64,000 bases of DNA from Roseofilum reptotaenium CS-1145 (GCF_028330985.1 NZ_JAQMUE010000088.1:148191-212190), one strand, 5' to 3'. Shown: positions 44,701 through 55,489, counted from the first letter of the stretch. The notes: a model not told the origin generated them from the letters alone. Translations and numbers: made by a program.

Positions 44701-45533
44701 TCAGTTCCCGAAATTCTAGTTTGCTCTCCATCAACTAACTTAAAGGGTTTTTCGGTTGTAGAGCTGGACACTAACATACCATCAGCTTCAATGATGAATG
44801 TTTCTCCCGTTTTACCCACTTCTAATTCTTGGAGGAAATCGTTGACTTGTCTGAGGACCGTGTTAACCGATAAAACTCCTAACAATTGGTTCTGCTGATC
44901 GTAGATGGGAACACTATTGGCAATGACCAACTCTGCATCATGTTTGGTAATGTAAATTTGACTCCAAATGGATTGTCCTGCGGCTACGGCATCTTGGTAC
45001 CAAGGTCTGGCTCGAGGGTCGTAACCTAGGTTGTTGAGACCTTCTAGTTCAAGTTGATTGGTATCGGGATTGAGAATATAGCGTTTAACATGAGGATCGA
45101 TCGCTGGATCTAAGATATCTATTTTAACTAAACCATCTTTATCTAAAATGGCTCCAGCATAGCGTCCTCCCAATTCTATTCCCATGCAAATATTACTGGC
45201 TGTGCTTACCCATTTATGTTCTTGCCAAAAAAAACGAGCCATCGATTCTACATCATCTAAGCTCAATTTTCCCAGTTTTATTGCATCTTCATTTATTGTA
45301 TTGATTAGAATAGGAGTCTCTCTATAATGCTCTAAATGCTGTTCAATTCGATTTGTAATTTCACTTTGTAACTGTGTGGCAAGATTGTTGACTGCTTTCT
45401 GACCATTGCGATAGGAAAGATAACCTATTAGACCAACAGTAGTACAAAGTTGAATCACAAAAGGAAGCACTAAAACCGTCTGTAGTGGAATTTGGGCTAG
45501 GTTTTTACTCACAAATTTCGGTAAAGCCTTCAT
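41739..45533 (-). CDS. Multi-domain hybrid histidine kinase with two kinase cores
   Basis: 1264 residues. TM1 (~18-38), Cache-type periplasmic sensor (~40-340; [40 protein letters not shown]), TM2, HAMP (~373-425), PAS (~430-550; [20 protein letters not shown]), HisKA with His about 587 ([15 protein letters not shown]), HATPase, receiver domain with phospho-Asp about 902 ([16 protein letters not shown]), then a second HisKA-type core with His about 1022 ([17 protein letters not shown]) and HATPase ([34 protein letters not shown]). A single-polypeptide phosphorelay integrating two kinases. No partner regulator adjacent. Confidence 0.92.
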   Translation of the reverse strand: MKALPKFVSKNLAQIPLQTVLVLPFVIQLCTTVGLIGYLSYRNGQKAVNNLATQLQSEITNRIEQHLEHYRETPILINTINEDAIKLGKLSLDDVESMARFFWQEHKWVSTASNICMGIELGGRYAGAILDKDGLVKIDILDPAIDPHVKRYILNPDTNQLELEGLNNLGYDPRARPWYQDAVAAGQSIWSQIYITKHDAELVIANSVPIYDQQNQLLGVLSVNTVLRQVNDFLQELEVGKTGETFIIEADGMLVSSSTTEKPFKLVDGEQTRISGTESQNALVQATAAYLEEYLTTNTINMSQQLEFQFENERHFVKVSRLQDEQGLDWLIVVTIPEADFIEQIKKNNLYTLGLSILALVASILTGLITARWVTEPILSLKEAAQSLSEGKFNKPVNIDRKDELGVLGRAFNNMAAQLKESYANLEASEKRVKQILEAVPVGIALHEVSGQISYFNRRGKQILNQDEGLSPETIEPYKEYSIYLAGTDHPCPREQLPAMLALQGETVYIDNLELHKSARVIPLEVWATPIFDEQGQIIYAITAFQDIQDRKQAELERKRFIQELEIKNKELHRLDQIKNDFLANTSHELRTPLNGIIGIAESLMGNPNNSLSTTTHENLSLIVASGRRLANLINDILDFSKLRYKEIKLQVKPVTLGVITEVILAISQTLIIHKDIKLINEISWDLPLVDADENRLQQIMHNLIGNAIKFTDTGEIKVSAEVDQNSIDRAQVVVTVSDTGIGIPADKLDRIFESFEQADSSTDRQYSGTGLGLAITKKLVELHGGEIRVQSEVGVGSQFKFTLPISAQQESSERSQIQAVSSLAVVNPKISLATDRDQPDLELSARGNNWTILVVDDEPVNLQVLVNYLSPYSYRVIQANNGQQALDLINSENKPDLMLLDVMMPRMTGYEVCEKLRETYGLDELPILLLTAKNQITDVVTGLEAGANDYLTKPIHQKELLARIRTQIQLCQLETLRVLSDEYRKKAEELEDTLQELRQTQAQLIQTEKMSSLGKFVAGIAHEINNPANFIMGNLNCTQEYVDDLMDLIGLYQDNCRNSTPEILQRSEEIDLDFMKKDFPDVIKSMKYGINRIGNIVKSLKDFSHLDQSNQKQVDIHEGLDSTLVMVENRLNGIQVIKKYAKLPFVECYPGLLNQVFLNLLNNALDALEGYGEVPRITIETQGLAQGKIRIRIADNGLGIAPENMKRIFDPFFTTKEVGSGTGLGLSTSYSIIVDQHGGQLSCESELGKGTVFMIEIPEKLSE

Positions 45534-45676
45534 GGTGGTTAATGAATCGATTAACGCTTTGATGTGCCTTCTATCTTATTCAATTTTTTAGGTTTAGCAA
45601 GAGTTGCCGTGTAAAACTTTGTAAAATCGTTTTCATGAATTATGGGGGATGATATCCGTGAATTTCCCCGTAAAAT

Positions 45677-45710
45677 TAGGGTGCATTATTTGTGAAAATA
45701 ACGCACCCTA
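45677..45710 (-). terminator. Terminator hairpin after purF
   Basis: TAGGGTGCATTATTT pairs with AAAATAACGCACCCTA (15 positions, one A-C mismatch) around a 4-nt loop, followed on the minus strand by AATTTTA. 6 nt downstream of the purF stop. Confidence 0.7.
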
Positions 45711-45715
45711 GCCCA

Positions 45716-47197
45716 TTAGGAAGGACTGGTTTCGAGCATGAGTTTGGAGCGTTTCAGAGGTTCAGGGATGGCGATGGGATAATTGCCAGTGAAACAAGCA
45801 GAACAGAAGTTACTTTGATGATCTCCTGTGGCGTGATGCATGGCCTCCCAACTCAGGTAAGCTAAAGAATCTACACTAATTTGTTGGCAAATGTCATCTA
45901 CAGATTTAGTTGCGGCAATGAGTTGATCTTGATTGTCGGTGTCAATGCCATAGAAACAGGGATGAGTGACGGGAGGGGAGGAAATTCGCATATGAACTTC
46001 TGTCGCTCCTGCATCACGGATAGCTTTGACCAGTTTCTTACTGGTAGTTCCCCGCACAATAGAGTCGTCGACTAAAATAATCCGTTTTCCAGAGAGGACA
46101 TCTTTGAGGGGGTTAAGTTTCATGCGAATCCCAGATTCGCGCATCGCTTGGGTGGGTTGAATAAATGTCCGACCTACATACCGGTTTTTAATTAACCCTT
46201 CGGCAAAGGGAATACCGGAAACTTCCGAAAATCCGATCGCCGCTGGAATTCCTGAATCGGGTACACCAATTACTAAATCGGCATCTGTAAAGGACTCTTT
46301 GGCTAAATAATGACCCAACCGTTTGCGATAGGTATAGATGGTCTCTTCCTCGACTACACTATCGGGACGAGAGAAGTAAATCATCTCGAAGATACAGAGT
46401 TTGGGTTGGGGTTTTTGGGCCCAATGGAAGGAGGCTAACCCTTCTTCGGTGATCCAAACCAGTTCACCCGGTTCGACATCCCGCAAATATTCCGCGCCAA
46501 TAATATCTAGGGCACAAGTTTCTGAGGCCAATACATACCGACAGGGATTTTGTCCCAATGTGCCAATCACCAGGGGCCGGATGCCATGGGGGTCGCGGAC
46601 TCCCATAATGCCGTCTGGCGCGCCAATGACTAAACTATAGGCTCCTTGGCAATAGTTAAACGCCGAGATCGCCCCATCTAACCAATCTTTACCTCGATCT
46701 ACTTCTGTGGCTATGGCCAAGGCAATCATTTCTGAGTCTGTTGTGGTCACAAACGTATAATCGTCTTGGGAGAGTTTTTCCCGCAGTTCCATTACATTGA
46801 CAATATTGCCATTGTGTGCCAAAGCTAGAGACCCTAGCCGAGTCTCGACGATCGCCGGTTGGGCATTAGCCGCCCGTGAGGAGCCAGTTGTGGAATAGCG
46901 GACATGACCTACCGCGCTTTCCCCCACTAAACGATTGAGGATTGATTCATTAAAGACTTGGGAGACTAAACCCATATCTTTATGGTGATTCACTTGTCTA
47001 TTGCTAAAGGTAGCAATGCCTGCGGATTCTTGTCCCCGATGTTGGAGGGCATAAAGACCAAAATAGGTGAGTTTGGCCACCTCTTCTGAGGGGGCGTATA
47101 CGCCAAACACACCACAAGCTTCCTGGGGTTTATCAGCATGATTGGGATTCAAAACATCAAGCTCCATAGGTTCGATGGGGGTAGTATGCGGTATCAC
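45716..47197 (-). CDS. purF: Amidophosphoribosyltransferase (PurF)
   Basis: First committed step of purine synthesis, making phosphoribosylamine from PRPP and glutamine. 493 residues, beginning at GTG 47197; an in-frame ATG at 47167 is an alternative. A short propeptide precedes the Ntn catalytic Cys in PQEACGVFGVYAP. Then glutaminase residues LQHRGQESAGIA and GHVRYSTTGSS, the PRPP loop RIILVDDSIVRGTTSKKLVK, and cysteines suggesting an Fe-S type enzyme. Downstream of purL on the same strand after 280 nt. Confidence 0.96.
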   Translation of the reverse strand: MIPHTTPIEPMELDVLNPNHADKPQEACGVFGVYAPSEEVAKLTYFGLYALQHRGQESAGIATFSNRQVNHHKDMGLVSQVFNESILNRLVGESAVGHVRYSTTGSSRAANAQPAIVETRLGSLALAHNGNIVNVMELREKLSQDDYTFVTTTDSEMIALAIATEVDRGKDWLDGAISAFNYCQGAYSLVIGAPDGIMGVRDPHGIRPLVIGTLGQNPCRYVLASETCALDIIGAEYLRDVEPGELVWITEEGLASFHWAQKPQPKLCIFEMIYFSRPDSVVEEETIYTYRKRLGHYLAKESFTDADLVIGVPDSGIPAAIGFSEVSGIPFAEGLIKNRYVGRTFIQPTQAMRESGIRMKLNPLKDVLSGKRIILVDDSIVRGTTSKKLVKAIRDAGATEVHMRISSPPVTHPCFYGIDTDNQDQLIAATKSVDDICQQISVDSLAYLSWEAMHHATGDHQSNFCSACFTGNYPIAIPEPLKRSKLMLETSPS

Positions 47198-47312
47198 GTT
47201 GTTAGTTTTGTTTGTCTGAATTTAGGGTAGCTTAGATTGAAAAGGCAAGAGGGAATGGGGAAAGGCAATAGGCAATAGGCAACAGGGAATAAGTGCTTGC
47301 TTTGACACAATA

Positions 47313-47342
47313 TGTAGGGGCGAAAAATTTTTCGCCCCTACA
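47313..47342. repeat. Perfect 30-nt palindrome TGTAGGGGCGAAAAA/TTTTTCGCCCCTACA
   Basis: Exact palindrome, a member of the dispersed hairpin family. It sits 135 nt after the purL stop in the purL-purF gap, next to tandem GGCAATA units (47262-47290), and could end the purL transcript. Confidence 0.75.
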
Positions 47343-47477
47343 TCAGGATTTAACCCTGGCCTAGCTAATTTTATTTTAAGGTTTTCTTAACAAATTGCCA
47401 TAAAGCATTTAATCTGATTTCCTGATGGAAGAGATTGGACGATGAGGGGGTGCACAGACTCCCTATTTCCTATTCCC

Positions 47478-49793
47478 TCAAACGTGCAGACGACGGGGGA
47501 TAGCTTGTTGGTGGCGATCGCCCATTTCGGAGACCGTAGCCGTTAAAATGCTCTTAATCTCTAGGCTCTCTGCTTGCACTGTTCCCAGACTTTGCCATTG
47601 ATGGGGCAGTTCTTCTTGAAGATAGGCTTCCCAAGTCTCCATATACTCTGGCGCAACGGATACCACAATTCGAGCTAATCCTTCCCCAAACCAACTCAGA
47701 TCCAGGCGTTGCTCACCTGAGTGAAATTCAATCTGCGCTCCTAAGCCTCCCGCAATACACGATTCTGCCAGGGCAACCGCTAACCCCCCTTCGGCGCAAT
47801 CATGGGCTGAGTTTACCCATCCCTGACGAATGCCATGGCGACAGGCAGCTTGGACTCGGCGTTCTAAGTCAAAATCCACGGTTGGCGGTTGTCCAGCGAC
47901 AGTGTTGTGCAAACTAGCGAGATATTCGGAGCCGCCCAAGGTCGGATTGACACCTGAACCTAATAAGTAGATGTGATCGCCGTCTTGTTGCCATCCTTGA
48001 CCGCAAATTCTTGATAAATCAGGCACTAACCCCACCATTCCCACTACAGGTGTGGGATAAATCGGTTGCGGATTTCCGTCGCTATCGAGAGTCTCGTTAT
48101 ACAGAGAAACATTCCCCCCAGTCACCGGAGTCGAGAATTCCCCACAGGCTTCCGAGAGTCCTCGACAGGCTTCAGCCAGTTGCCAATAACCGATGGGTTT
48201 TTCGGGAGAGCCAAAATTCAGATTATCGGTGACGGCAATCGGTTCTGCCCCCACACAGCTTAGATTTCGTGCCGCTTCTGCAACAGTCGCTTTCGCCCCT
48301 TCGTAGGGGTTCAGATAGACGTAGCGAGAGTTACAATCGACGGTAGCAGCAACACCAGACTGCACAGGGGGCAACGGTTGAGGTTCAGCGCTGTCATTCA
48401 CGGGACGCAGCCGAACAATCGAGGCATCTGCACCTCCCGGAAAAACCACCGTGTTATTCTGTACCTGATGGTCATATTGGCGATAGACCCATTGCTTAGA
48501 GGCGATCGTGGGGGTATCCAAAAGGTCTAAGAGGCAATCTTTCCAGGATTTGAACTCGCCCCCAATTTCAATCCCTTCCGCTCCACACTCAGGCAGTTCA
48601 GCCTCCGTCCATTGCCAAGCTGTTCGGGCATATTCTGGTGGCTCGGCCATCAATTCTCGATGGTAAATGGGTGTATTATCTGACAAAGCAGTCGCCGTAA
48701 TTTCAGCAGCCGTTTGCCCTTGAAACAGAATCCGCACAATGGGTTCATCAATCACTTCGCCAGCAACCACCGCTTGCAGTCCCCAACGGTGGAAAATATC
48801 GATCAACTCCTGTTCCCGACCCTTGTATGCCACAAATAACATGCGCTCTTGGGATTCGGACAGCAGATACTCGTAGGGAACCATACCCGTTTCGCGCACG
48901 GGAATTTTGTCAAGATCTAGCTCAATTCCAACACCGCCTTTCGCCGCCATTTCTGAGGTGGAACAGGTAATTCCGGCGGCTCCCATATCCTGAGCGGCAA
49001 CCACTGCACCGGTTTTGAAGGCTTCCAGACAGGCTTCAATTAGGGATTTTTCTAGGAATGGATCGCCCACTTGTACTGCGGGGCGATCGTCCATGGAGCT
49101 TTCACTGAGTTCAGCACTGGCAAAACTTGCCCCTCCCATGCCATCGCGCCCCGTGGTGGAACCCACGTAGAGAACTGGGTTCCCCGTACCAGAAGCTCCT
49201 GATTTAACAATTTCTGGGGTTTCCATCAAGCCCAGCGCCATGACATTCACCAAGGGATTCCCGGTATAAGCAGGGTCAAAATAGACTTCACCGCCGACAG
49301 TCGGCACGCCCACGCTGTTCCCATAATGGGCAATACCATCGACAACACCCGTAAAAATACGGCGATTTCGGGTATCTTCTAGGGAACCAAACCGCAGGGA
49401 GTTGAGGACAGCAATGGGGCGAGCGCCCATGGTAAAGATGTCGCGGAGGATACCCCCAACTCCAGTGGCTGCCCCTTGAAAAGGTTCGATCGCCGAGGGA
49501 TGATTATGGGACTCAATTTTAAACGCTAATCGCAGTCCATCACCGAGATCGACGACTCCAGCGTTTTCTCCAGGACCGACGAGGATGCGATCGCCTTTTG
49601 TCGGAAACTGACTCAGCAGCGGCCGAGAATTTTTGTAGCAACAATGCTCCGACCACATCACCCCAAACATCCCCAATTCCGCCTTGTTGGGGTGTCTACC
49701 GAGGCGTTGGACAATTTCCTCATATTCCGAGGGTTTCAGCCCCTCAGAGGCAATATCTTGGGGGGAAAACGGACAGTCAGAAGGTGCAGCCAT
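47478..49793 (-). CDS. purL: Phosphoribosylformylglycinamidine synthase subunit PurL
   Basis: Converts FGAR to FGAM with PurQ and PurS in purine synthesis. 771 residues from ATG 49793 ([12 protein letters not shown]), the usual length for small-type PurL; the open frame runs 36 codons further but lacks family similarity. Visible: [40 protein letters not shown] (catalytic His), [38 protein letters not shown]. Divergent from the DUF4279 gene across about 100 nt. Confidence 0.96.
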   Translation of the reverse strand: MAAPSDCPFSPQDIASEGLKPSEYEEIVQRLGRHPNKAELGMFGVMWSEHCCYKNSRPLLSQFPTKGDRILVGPGENAGVVDLGDGLRLAFKIESHNHPSAIEPFQGAATGVGGILRDIFTMGARPIAVLNSLRFGSLEDTRNRRIFTGVVDGIAHYGNSVGVPTVGGEVYFDPAYTGNPLVNVMALGLMETPEIVKSGASGTGNPVLYVGSTTGRDGMGGASFASAELSESSMDDRPAVQVGDPFLEKSLIEACLEAFKTGAVVAAQDMGAAGITCSTSEMAAKGGVGIELDLDKIPVRETGMVPYEYLLSESQERMLFVAYKGREQELIDIFHRWGLQAVVAGEVIDEPIVRILFQGQTAAEITATALSDNTPIYHRELMAEPPEYARTAWQWTEAELPECGAEGIEIGGEFKSWKDCLLDLLDTPTIASKQWVYRQYDHQVQNNTVVFPGGADASIVRLRPVNDSAEPQPLPPVQSGVAATVDCNSRYVYLNPYEGAKATVAEAARNLSCVGAEPIAVTDNLNFGSPEKPIGYWQLAEACRGLSEACGEFSTPVTGGNVSLYNETLDSDGNPQPIYPTPVVGMVGLVPDLSRICGQGWQQDGDHIYLLGSGVNPTLGGSEYLASLHNTVAGQPPTVDFDLERRVQAACRHGIRQGWVNSAHDCAEGGLAVALAESCIAGGLGAQIEFHSGEQRLDLSWFGEGLARIVVSVAPEYMETWEAYLQEELPHQWQSLGTVQAESLEIKSILTATVSEMGDRHQQAIPRRLHV

Positions 49794-49893
49794 GATCGTT
49801 CGCAGCAGAGAGTGCGTCTCTGATTTTAGGGCAAAAGTGAGAAATCCTATCACTAGAGTTTGTGAAGGTTCGTTTGAATCAATATAATTAAGG

Positions 49894-50337
49894 ATGAACA
49901 ATAATTGTTATCAAAACTTGATTATGGATGAGAATGAGCATTATGCGTACTTCACGATTACAGGATCGTTTAACCCAGATGAAATAACCAGGCGTGTAGG
50001 TGTTGAACCCACGCGCTGCTGGTCTAAGGGAGATCCCCATCCTACAACTCATTTTGAGTGTAAGTGCAGTCGTTGGTCACTATTTTCTAGGTTAGACTCT
50101 AAAGAAGAATTAGAGGCTCATGTTTGTGATGTATTTATACAATTAGAGCAAAATTCTGAAGCGTTTCAAAACCTCTCCCAAGAATTCGGGGCTTGTATGC
50201 AACTAGTTGGTTATTTTAAGACCATATATCCTGGTCTTCACTTTGAAAGAGATATGATTGAAAAACTGGCAAAGTATTCACTAGAAGTAGATTTTGATTT
50301 TTATTACCTTTACTCAGATCGAAGAGAAGATACCTAG
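49894..50337 (+). CDS. DUF4279 domain-containing protein
   Basis: 147 residues. [20 protein letters not shown] then [14 protein letters not shown] matches the DUF4279 N-terminal pattern, with the rest ([34 protein letters not shown]) also family-like. Start uncertain: ATG 49894 taken; ATG 49924 ([10 protein letters not shown]) would fit the domain edge equally well. Function unknown; DUF4279 genes often occur as isolated accessory genes, sometimes near toxin immunity proteins. Confidence 0.75.
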   Translation: MNNNCYQNLIMDENEHYAYFTITGSFNPDEITRRVGVEPTRCWSKGDPHPTTHFECKCSRWSLFSRLDSKEELEAHVCDVFIQLEQNSEAFQNLSQEFGACMQLVGYFKTIYPGLHFERDMIEKLAKYSLEVDFDFYYLYSDRREDT

Positions 50338-50571
50338 TTGGCAGAAGCGTTATTTTTTTTTAGATGATACCTCATATTTTATCCAGTAAAACTATTGATA
50401 TAAGATCGGACCTGCAATCAACAGTGATAACTTATTGGTATTTTTAAATAACAGAAGCACTTCAAGTTACCAAACGATCGCCGTTCGAGATGCTTTTAGG
50501 GCAAAACAAGAAACCCAAGAGTGCGATCGCCAATTCGCCGAACAAGTTTTTTCACAGGTGACCGATCTTTT

Positions 50572-51084
50572 TCACTCATTTGAAGGTTGCGGCCAAATAT
50601 AAATCAATCCTGAAATCCAGGTTAAGGTGACAGCACTCCAAAAGAGGATTAAGATGGGCAGAGTCCAAGAAACTGGAGTTGGGGCAATTAAGAAAGCAAT
50701 AGCAGCAATTTGCACTACCGTTTTCAGCTTGCCCCAGATATTCGCACCAGACACAGTGGTTTGATTGACTCGCCATCCGGCGATCGCCAATTCCCGCGCT
50801 AAAATTAGAAATACTCCCCAAGCTGGGACTTCCCCCAACTCCACCAAGGACAACAACGGCGCTAACACCAACAACTTATCCACCAAAGGGTCTAAAAACT
50901 TACCCATCTCACTGATTTGATTTAAGCGCCTGGCCAAATAGCCATCTAACCAGTCCGTTCCCGCAGCCACCAAAAACACCGCCAAACAAAACCAGCGATA
51001 CTCTACTGTCGGTTCGAGCAACCCATAGAGCAGAAACGGAACCCCCAGCAAGCGAGAAAACGTAATCCAATTCGGAAGAGTCAT
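50572..51084 (-). CDS. pgsA: CDP-diacylglycerol--glycerol-3-phosphate 3-phosphatidyltransferase
   Basis: Makes phosphatidylglycerol phosphate, precursor of phosphatidylglycerol, an essential thylakoid lipid. 170 residues, four to five TM helices, and the CDP-alcohol phosphotransferase signature with its Asp residues in GTDWLDGYLARRL and MGKFLDPLVDKLL. Start ATG 51084 (MTLPNWITFSR), usual for PgsA. Divergent from miaB. Confidence 0.94.
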   Translation of the reverse strand: MTLPNWITFSRLLGVPFLLYGLLEPTVEYRWFCLAVFLVAAGTDWLDGYLARRLNQISEMGKFLDPLVDKLLVLAPLLSLVELGEVPAWGVFLILARELAIAGWRVNQTTVSGANIWGKLKTVVQIAAIAFLIAPTPVSWTLPILILFWSAVTLTWISGLIYIWPQPSNE

Positions 51085-51147
51085 ATCAATTAAAAATTTA
51101 AAACTGTAAAATTAAAAATGGTACTTGACTATCAACGCTAAAACCTT

Positions 51148-52515
51148 ATGACCCACCGTCGTTATCACATTACTACCTTTGGATGCCAAATGAACAAAGC
51201 CGACTCGGAGCGGATGGCTGGCATTCTAGACGATATCGGCTTTGAATCCGTGGAAGACCCTTATCAAGCAGATTTAATTCTCTACAATACCTGTACCATT
51301 CGTGATAACGCCGAGCAAAAAGTCTATTCGTATCTAGGAAGACAAGCCAAACGCAAACAGGAAAACCCAAATTTAACCTTGATTGTGGCTGGATGTGTGG
51401 CCCAGCAGGAAGGGGAAGCACTCTTGCGTCGGGTTCCGGAACTCGATTTGGTCATGGGACCCCAACATGCGAACCGCTTGGGGGATTTGTTGGAGCAAGT
51501 CCTAGAAGGGAACCAAGTGGTGGCGACGGAACCGGTTCACATTATGGAAGATATCACTAAACCCCGGCGTGATAGTAAGATTACGGCTTGGGTGAATGTG
51601 ATTTATGGCTGTAATGAGCGCTGTTCCTATTGTGTGGTTCCGGGAGTGAGAGGAGTGGAACAATCTCGGACTCCCCAGGCTATTCGGGAAGAAATGGAAC
51701 AGTTGGGCCAACAGGGATATCAGGAAGTGACTCTATTGGGTCAGAATATTGACGCTTATGGTCGCGATTTGCCCGGAATCACCCCTGAAGGCCGACGGGA
51801 GAATACATTTACCGATTTGCTCTATTTTGTCCATGATGTGGCAAGAATTGAGCGTCTTCGGTTTGCTACCAGTCACCCCCGCTATTTTACGGAGCGGTTA
51901 ATTCGTGCTTGTGCAGAATTGCCGAAGGTCTGTAAGCATTTTCACATTCCCTTTCAGTCTGGGGATAATGATGTTCTCAAGGCAATGCGGCGTGGGTATA
52001 CCCATCAGCGCTATCGACGGATTATTGACAAGATTCGCGACTATATGCCAGATGCGTCGATTAGTGCGGATGCCATTGTGGGATTTCCAGGAGAAACAGA
52101 GGAGCAATTTGAGCATACCCTAGAGTTGGTTGATGATATTGCTTTCGACCAATTAAATACAGCAGCCTATTCTCCGAGACCGGGTACGGAGGCAGCAGTA
52201 TGGGAAGATCAGTTAAGCGAAGAAGTGAAGAGCGATCGCCTACAACGACTGAATCATCTAGTTGCCATTAAAGCACAGGAGCGATCGCAACGCTATCTCG
52301 GCCGCATGGAAACGGTTCTCGTCGAAGACCAAAATCCCAAGGATAAAACCCAAGTCATGGGACGCACCGATGGCAACCGTTTAACCTTCTTTCCTGGGGA
52401 TATTCACCAACTCAAAGGTCAATTGGTGCAGGTGAAAATTACAGAAACTCGCGCCTTTAGTTTAACCGGAGAGCAGATGATACCGGCGGGCACTGGTCAT
52501 ACCATTTCTGTTTAA
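51148..52515 (+). CDS. miaB: tRNA-2-methylthio-N6-dimethylallyladenosine synthase MiaB
   Basis: Radical-SAM methylthiotransferase that modifies A37 of tRNAs. 455 residues: N-terminal UPF0004 domain with three cluster cysteines ([37 protein letters not shown]), radical SAM CxxxCxxC in [17 protein letters not shown], and C-terminal TRAM domain ([15 protein letters not shown]). ATG 51148. Convergent with chlB, with a hairpin between. Confidence 0.97.
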   Translation: MTHRRYHITTFGCQMNKADSERMAGILDDIGFESVEDPYQADLILYNTCTIRDNAEQKVYSYLGRQAKRKQENPNLTLIVAGCVAQQEGEALLRRVPELDLVMGPQHANRLGDLLEQVLEGNQVVATEPVHIMEDITKPRRDSKITAWVNVIYGCNERCSYCVVPGVRGVEQSRTPQAIREEMEQLGQQGYQEVTLLGQNIDAYGRDLPGITPEGRRENTFTDLLYFVHDVARIERLRFATSHPRYFTERLIRACAELPKVCKHFHIPFQSGDNDVLKAMRRGYTHQRYRRIIDKIRDYMPDASISADAIVGFPGETEEQFEHTLELVDDIAFDQLNTAAYSPRPGTEAAVWEDQLSEEVKSDRLQRLNHLVAIKAQERSQRYLGRMETVLVEDQNPKDKTQVMGRTDGNRLTFFPGDIHQLKGQLVQVKITETRAFSLTGEQMIPAGTGHTISV

Positions 52516-52556
52516 TAATCCATCCTTGATAGGCAAGGGACTATCGAGGGATAATC

Positions 52557-52587
52557 TTAGGAGGGGAATAATCCATTTCCCCCCTAA
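52557..52587. terminator. Bidirectional terminator between miaB and chlB
   Basis: TTAGGAGGGGAA and TTTCCCCCCTAA form an imperfect stem followed on the plus strand by TCTTTTA. It lies between the two convergent genes and can serve both. Confidence 0.65.
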
Positions 52588-52594
52588 TCTTTTA

Positions 52595-54121
52595 TTATGC
52601 GCCCACTGCTTCTTTGGCAGCGTACATCACTTCAATCGTAATTTGATCTAAACCGCGATCGCGGGCAAATTTCTCCGTATTCCGTTTCACCTTACCGCGC
52701 ACAAAGCCCGGAACCTTGTTCAGTTCAGCTTTTGCCTCTTTTGTCCAGTTGAGATCGGAATCGGCGGAAATCCCCTTGTGAATTACTTCTTTGGTATCAT
52801 GACCGCCAAAGATTTCCAGCAAGTGGTCTTCCATCCCCAGCGTAAAGGAATTGTACACCAAATCGGCAATTTGATTCGTTCCTTCATAGCCCATAAACGG
52901 TTTATAGCCAATGGGAAAATTTTGAATATGAATCGGAGCCGCAATAACGCCACAGGGAATATTTAACCGTTTACCCACATGCCGCTCCATCTGTGTGCCA
53001 AAAATAGCCGCAGGTTCCACCCGCGCGATCGCATCCCCAATCTCCCCATTATCCTCGCTGATAATCACTTCATCACAATATTCACTCACCTGTTCCCGGA
53101 ACCAATCTTGGTCATATTTGCAATAGGTTCCCGCCCAAACCACATGCACGCCCATTTCCCGTGCTAAAATTTTGGTCATCGCCGCAGCATGGGTATTATC
53201 GCCAAAGACGACCACTTTTTTACCGGTTAAATTCTGACAGTCGATGGAGCGAGAAAACCAAGCCGCTTGGGAAACATACAGGGTCTGATGTTCAATAAAT
53301 TCTTCATAGTCCACATCAGCCCCTTGCTCGTTCAGAATTTGCTGTATTTTACGGATACAGCGAGCCGTTTCCACGACTCCCATGGGCGTAATATCCACAT
53401 AAGGCATTCCAAACTCAGATTGTAGATACTCAGCCGTCATTAACCCCACTTCCCGATAGGGGGCTAAATTAAACCAAGCGCGAGTTAGATTCTTGAGGTT
53501 ATGAACCGATGCACCTTCGGGAATTACTTCATTAACTTCAATTCCCAAGTCGGCCATCAGGCGCTTTAACTCCGTACAATCATGTTGGTTATGGAACCCA
53601 AGAGTCGTTAGCCCCAGGATATTCACTGAAGGTTTCTCCGTTTTGCCTTCCGGCAGCGTTCCCTGTTTTTTGGCTTTGTTGAGGTAAAATTGGACAACCT
53701 GCTGGAGAGTGCGATCGCTCGCTTGCAACTCATTTACCCGATAATGGTTCACATCCGCCAGCATCACATCCGCTTGTGCATCTAGCGTGGCGCGCTCTAC
53801 AAAGTTCTCTAAATCTTCTTGCAGAATGCTAGAGGTACAAGTGGGAGTCAGCACAATCAAGTCAGGACGCTCCTCTTTGTCCTTACGAACAATATTATTC
53901 ACCACTTTTTCCTGAGAGCCTCTGGCCAACACATGGCGATCGACTACACTAGCTGTGACTGGAGTATAGTCCCGCTCTCGCTCTAACATCGATCGCATCA
54001 CGTTAAAATAGTCATCGCCAAGGGGAGCGTGCATAATGGCATGGACATTCTTAAACGAACTGGCAATACGAAGGGTGCCAATATGAGCCGGGCCAGCATA
54101 CATCCAGTAAGCAAGCTTCAT
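52595..54121 (-). CDS. chlB: Light-independent protochlorophyllide reductase subunit B
   Basis: With ChlN forms the catalytic NifDK-like part of dark-operative protochlorophyllide reductase, so chlorophyll can be made without light. 508 residues: [52 protein letters not shown] and [20 protein letters not shown] are family-specific; the C-terminal region [20 protein letters not shown] is the ChlB tail. The Fe-S ligand cysteines of the N-domain are visible. Start ATG 54121. chlL and chlN are not nearby. Confidence 0.96.
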   Translation of the reverse strand: MKLAYWMYAGPAHIGTLRIASSFKNVHAIMHAPLGDDYFNVMRSMLERERDYTPVTASVVDRHVLARGSQEKVVNNIVRKDKEERPDLIVLTPTCTSSILQEDLENFVERATLDAQADVMLADVNHYRVNELQASDRTLQQVVQFYLNKAKKQGTLPEGKTEKPSVNILGLTTLGFHNQHDCTELKRLMADLGIEVNEVIPEGASVHNLKNLTRAWFNLAPYREVGLMTAEYLQSEFGMPYVDITPMGVVETARCIRKIQQILNEQGADVDYEEFIEHQTLYVSQAAWFSRSIDCQNLTGKKVVVFGDNTHAAAMTKILAREMGVHVVWAGTYCKYDQDWFREQVSEYCDEVIISEDNGEIGDAIARVEPAAIFGTQMERHVGKRLNIPCGVIAAPIHIQNFPIGYKPFMGYEGTNQIADLVYNSFTLGMEDHLLEIFGGHDTKEVIHKGISADSDLNWTKEAKAELNKVPGFVRGKVKRNTEKFARDRGLDQITIEVMYAAKEAVGA

Positions 54122-54334
54122 AGGTTATCTCCGTTGGGGTAGGATTTCGACTAAGATTAAGCGTAAAACTGAAGCGGTTAGGTTTAACGCTAATGCAATA
54201 ATTCTTCAAGAACAATCGTAATTCTTGAATCTTCATTAAATCAGAGAACTTCAATAAGTAATTGTCGCTATTTCTTCACAAAATTTTATCTTGTCCCCTT
54301 CTCAATAAAGTTCGTACCATTGTATCTCGAAAGA

Positions 54335-54429
54335 TATAGCGCTTTGTGCTAGGGAATAGGGAATAGGATTGTGGTACATGGCTTTGGGGATTGAATAGCG
54401 TACTCCATAACAGCACAAAGTGCTGTATA
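54335..54429. mobile_element. MITE-like element with TATAGCGC termini
   Basis: Ends TATAGCGCTTTGTGCT and AGCACAAAGTGCTGTATA are inverted repeats; the interior contains GGGAATAGGGAATAGG units and no coding sequence. Related to 13702-13806 by its TATAGCGC end. Confidence 0.55.
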
Positions 54430-54477
54430 GCAAGCCTAAACCCGCTTCAGAGTCAATCAAACGGTGTAATCAGCATT

Positions 54478-54508
54478 ATAGGGGTCAACAGCCGTTGACC
54501 CCTACAGG
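54478..54508. repeat. GGGGTCAAC hairpin repeat
   Basis: GGGGTCAAC-AGCC-GTTGACCCC with TAGG/CCTACA flanks: variant of the TGTAGGGG hairpin family. Lies 10 nt after the Uma2-like gene's stop, so it could terminate that gene. Confidence 0.6.
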
Positions 54509-54517
54509 TACAAGATA

Positions 54518-55489
54518 TTAGTTTTGAATTGACTGCACTTGTTCCACACTCAAATTAAGTGCTTCAGCCACTTGTTCTGCACTCAGTCCCATCGCTAATA
54601 AACGAGAAATCGCTCCCTGTTGAGCTTGTTTAGCTTGCTCGGCGCGAGACTCCGCTTCTTGCGCACGTTCTCGCTCAGTTTGAGCAACCGATTCAGCTTC
54701 CTGGGCGCGAGACTCCGCTTCCTGAGCCCGTTCCCGCTCAGTTTGGGCAACTGATTCGGCTTGCTCGGCGCGAGAATTTGCTTGTTCAGTCCGCATCTGT
54801 TCTAGGGCACTTTGTTCCCATCCCGTCAGTAACAAATTCCCTTCACTATCCCACCATCTCAACCAGAGTTGGTGCTGATTCTGATAGTTTCCTTGCCATA
54901 AGCCCAACTCTACTCCCAATCGCTCAATCGGATAATGTCCTCTCTCATTCGGACTCATTCGCTCGTAAGAGCCACAAATAAGGTTATACACCTCTAATTC
55001 TCCCGTTTGAATCACATAAATCCCATAATAGGGAATCCGGATAATATTCTCATACACCCAAAATTTTCCCGGTCGTTTTTTCTCCTCTAAATTCTGTTGG
55101 GATAAAGCCGTTGTGTCTCTTTCCTCGTTTCCATTTCCACTCGCCAATTCCAGAGCAATAAGTGGGGCGATTAATTCCCGCCAGAGAACATAAGAACGAC
55201 GATATTGTCCATCGATATCTGGAGGAACATTGGGCACATAAAACCAATCTGGCGCTTCTGCACCATCTTGGGGCGGTTGCGTTTCTCGCCAATAAATGCC
55301 ACTATCTTGACCGATCGCATATTGCCCATCTGGATGTTGCTGTTCTAAAATCGGCCCAATAGAGTCAGTCAGTAGAATACTCTGGGGATGCTCCTGAAAG
55401 TTTTTCACAAATGTACCATCCTCCTCTGGCAGTTGCGTATGGTCCGGGAAAGGAGGCGGTAAGATAATTTTTCCCGTACTTTGAGTCAT
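54518..55489 (-). CDS. Uma2/DUF820 family protein with coiled-coil tail
   Basis: 323 residues. N-terminal PD-(D/E)XK-like fold of the Uma2 family: Asp in EAPDWFYVPN, Glu in LIALELASGN, and the EYW-like region KFWVYENIIRIPYYGIYVIQ. Residues ~235-300 are a coiled coil made of a near-duplicated 20-residue unit, QAESVAQTERERAQEAESRA. The end, GLSAEQVAEALNLSVEQVQ, is a short helical motif seen at the C-terminus of many cyanobacterial Uma2 and Rpn-like proteins. Function is unproven; the family is expanded and mobile in cyanobacteria. Confidence 0.85.
   Translation of the reverse strand: MTQSTGKIILPPPFPDHTQLPEEDGTFVKNFQEHPQSILLTDSIGPILEQQHPDGQYAIGQDSGIYWRETQPPQDGAEAPDWFYVPNVPPDIDGQYRRSYVLWRELIAPLIALELASGNGNEERDTTALSQQNLEEKKRPGKFWVYENIIRIPYYGIYVIQTGELEVYNLICGSYERMSPNERGHYPIERLGVELGLWQGNYQNQHQLWLRWWDSEGNLLLTGWEQSALEQMRTEQANSRAEQAESVAQTERERAQEAESRAQEAESVAQTERERAQEAESRAEQAKQAQQGAISRLLAMGLSAEQVAEALNLSVEQVQSIQN

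Larger units (their letters stand above)
54122..54517. other. 396-nt intergenic region
   Basis: Between the Uma2-like gene and chlB, both leftward. Holds the chlB promoter, a MITE-like element (54335-54429) and a hairpin repeat (54478-54508). No coding sequence recognised. Confidence 0.5.

Noticed and set aside
54481..54502. Hairpin as a classical rho-independent terminator
   Set aside because: No U-run follows in the direction of the Uma2-like gene, and the sequence belongs to the dispersed hairpin family, so it is listed as a repeat.
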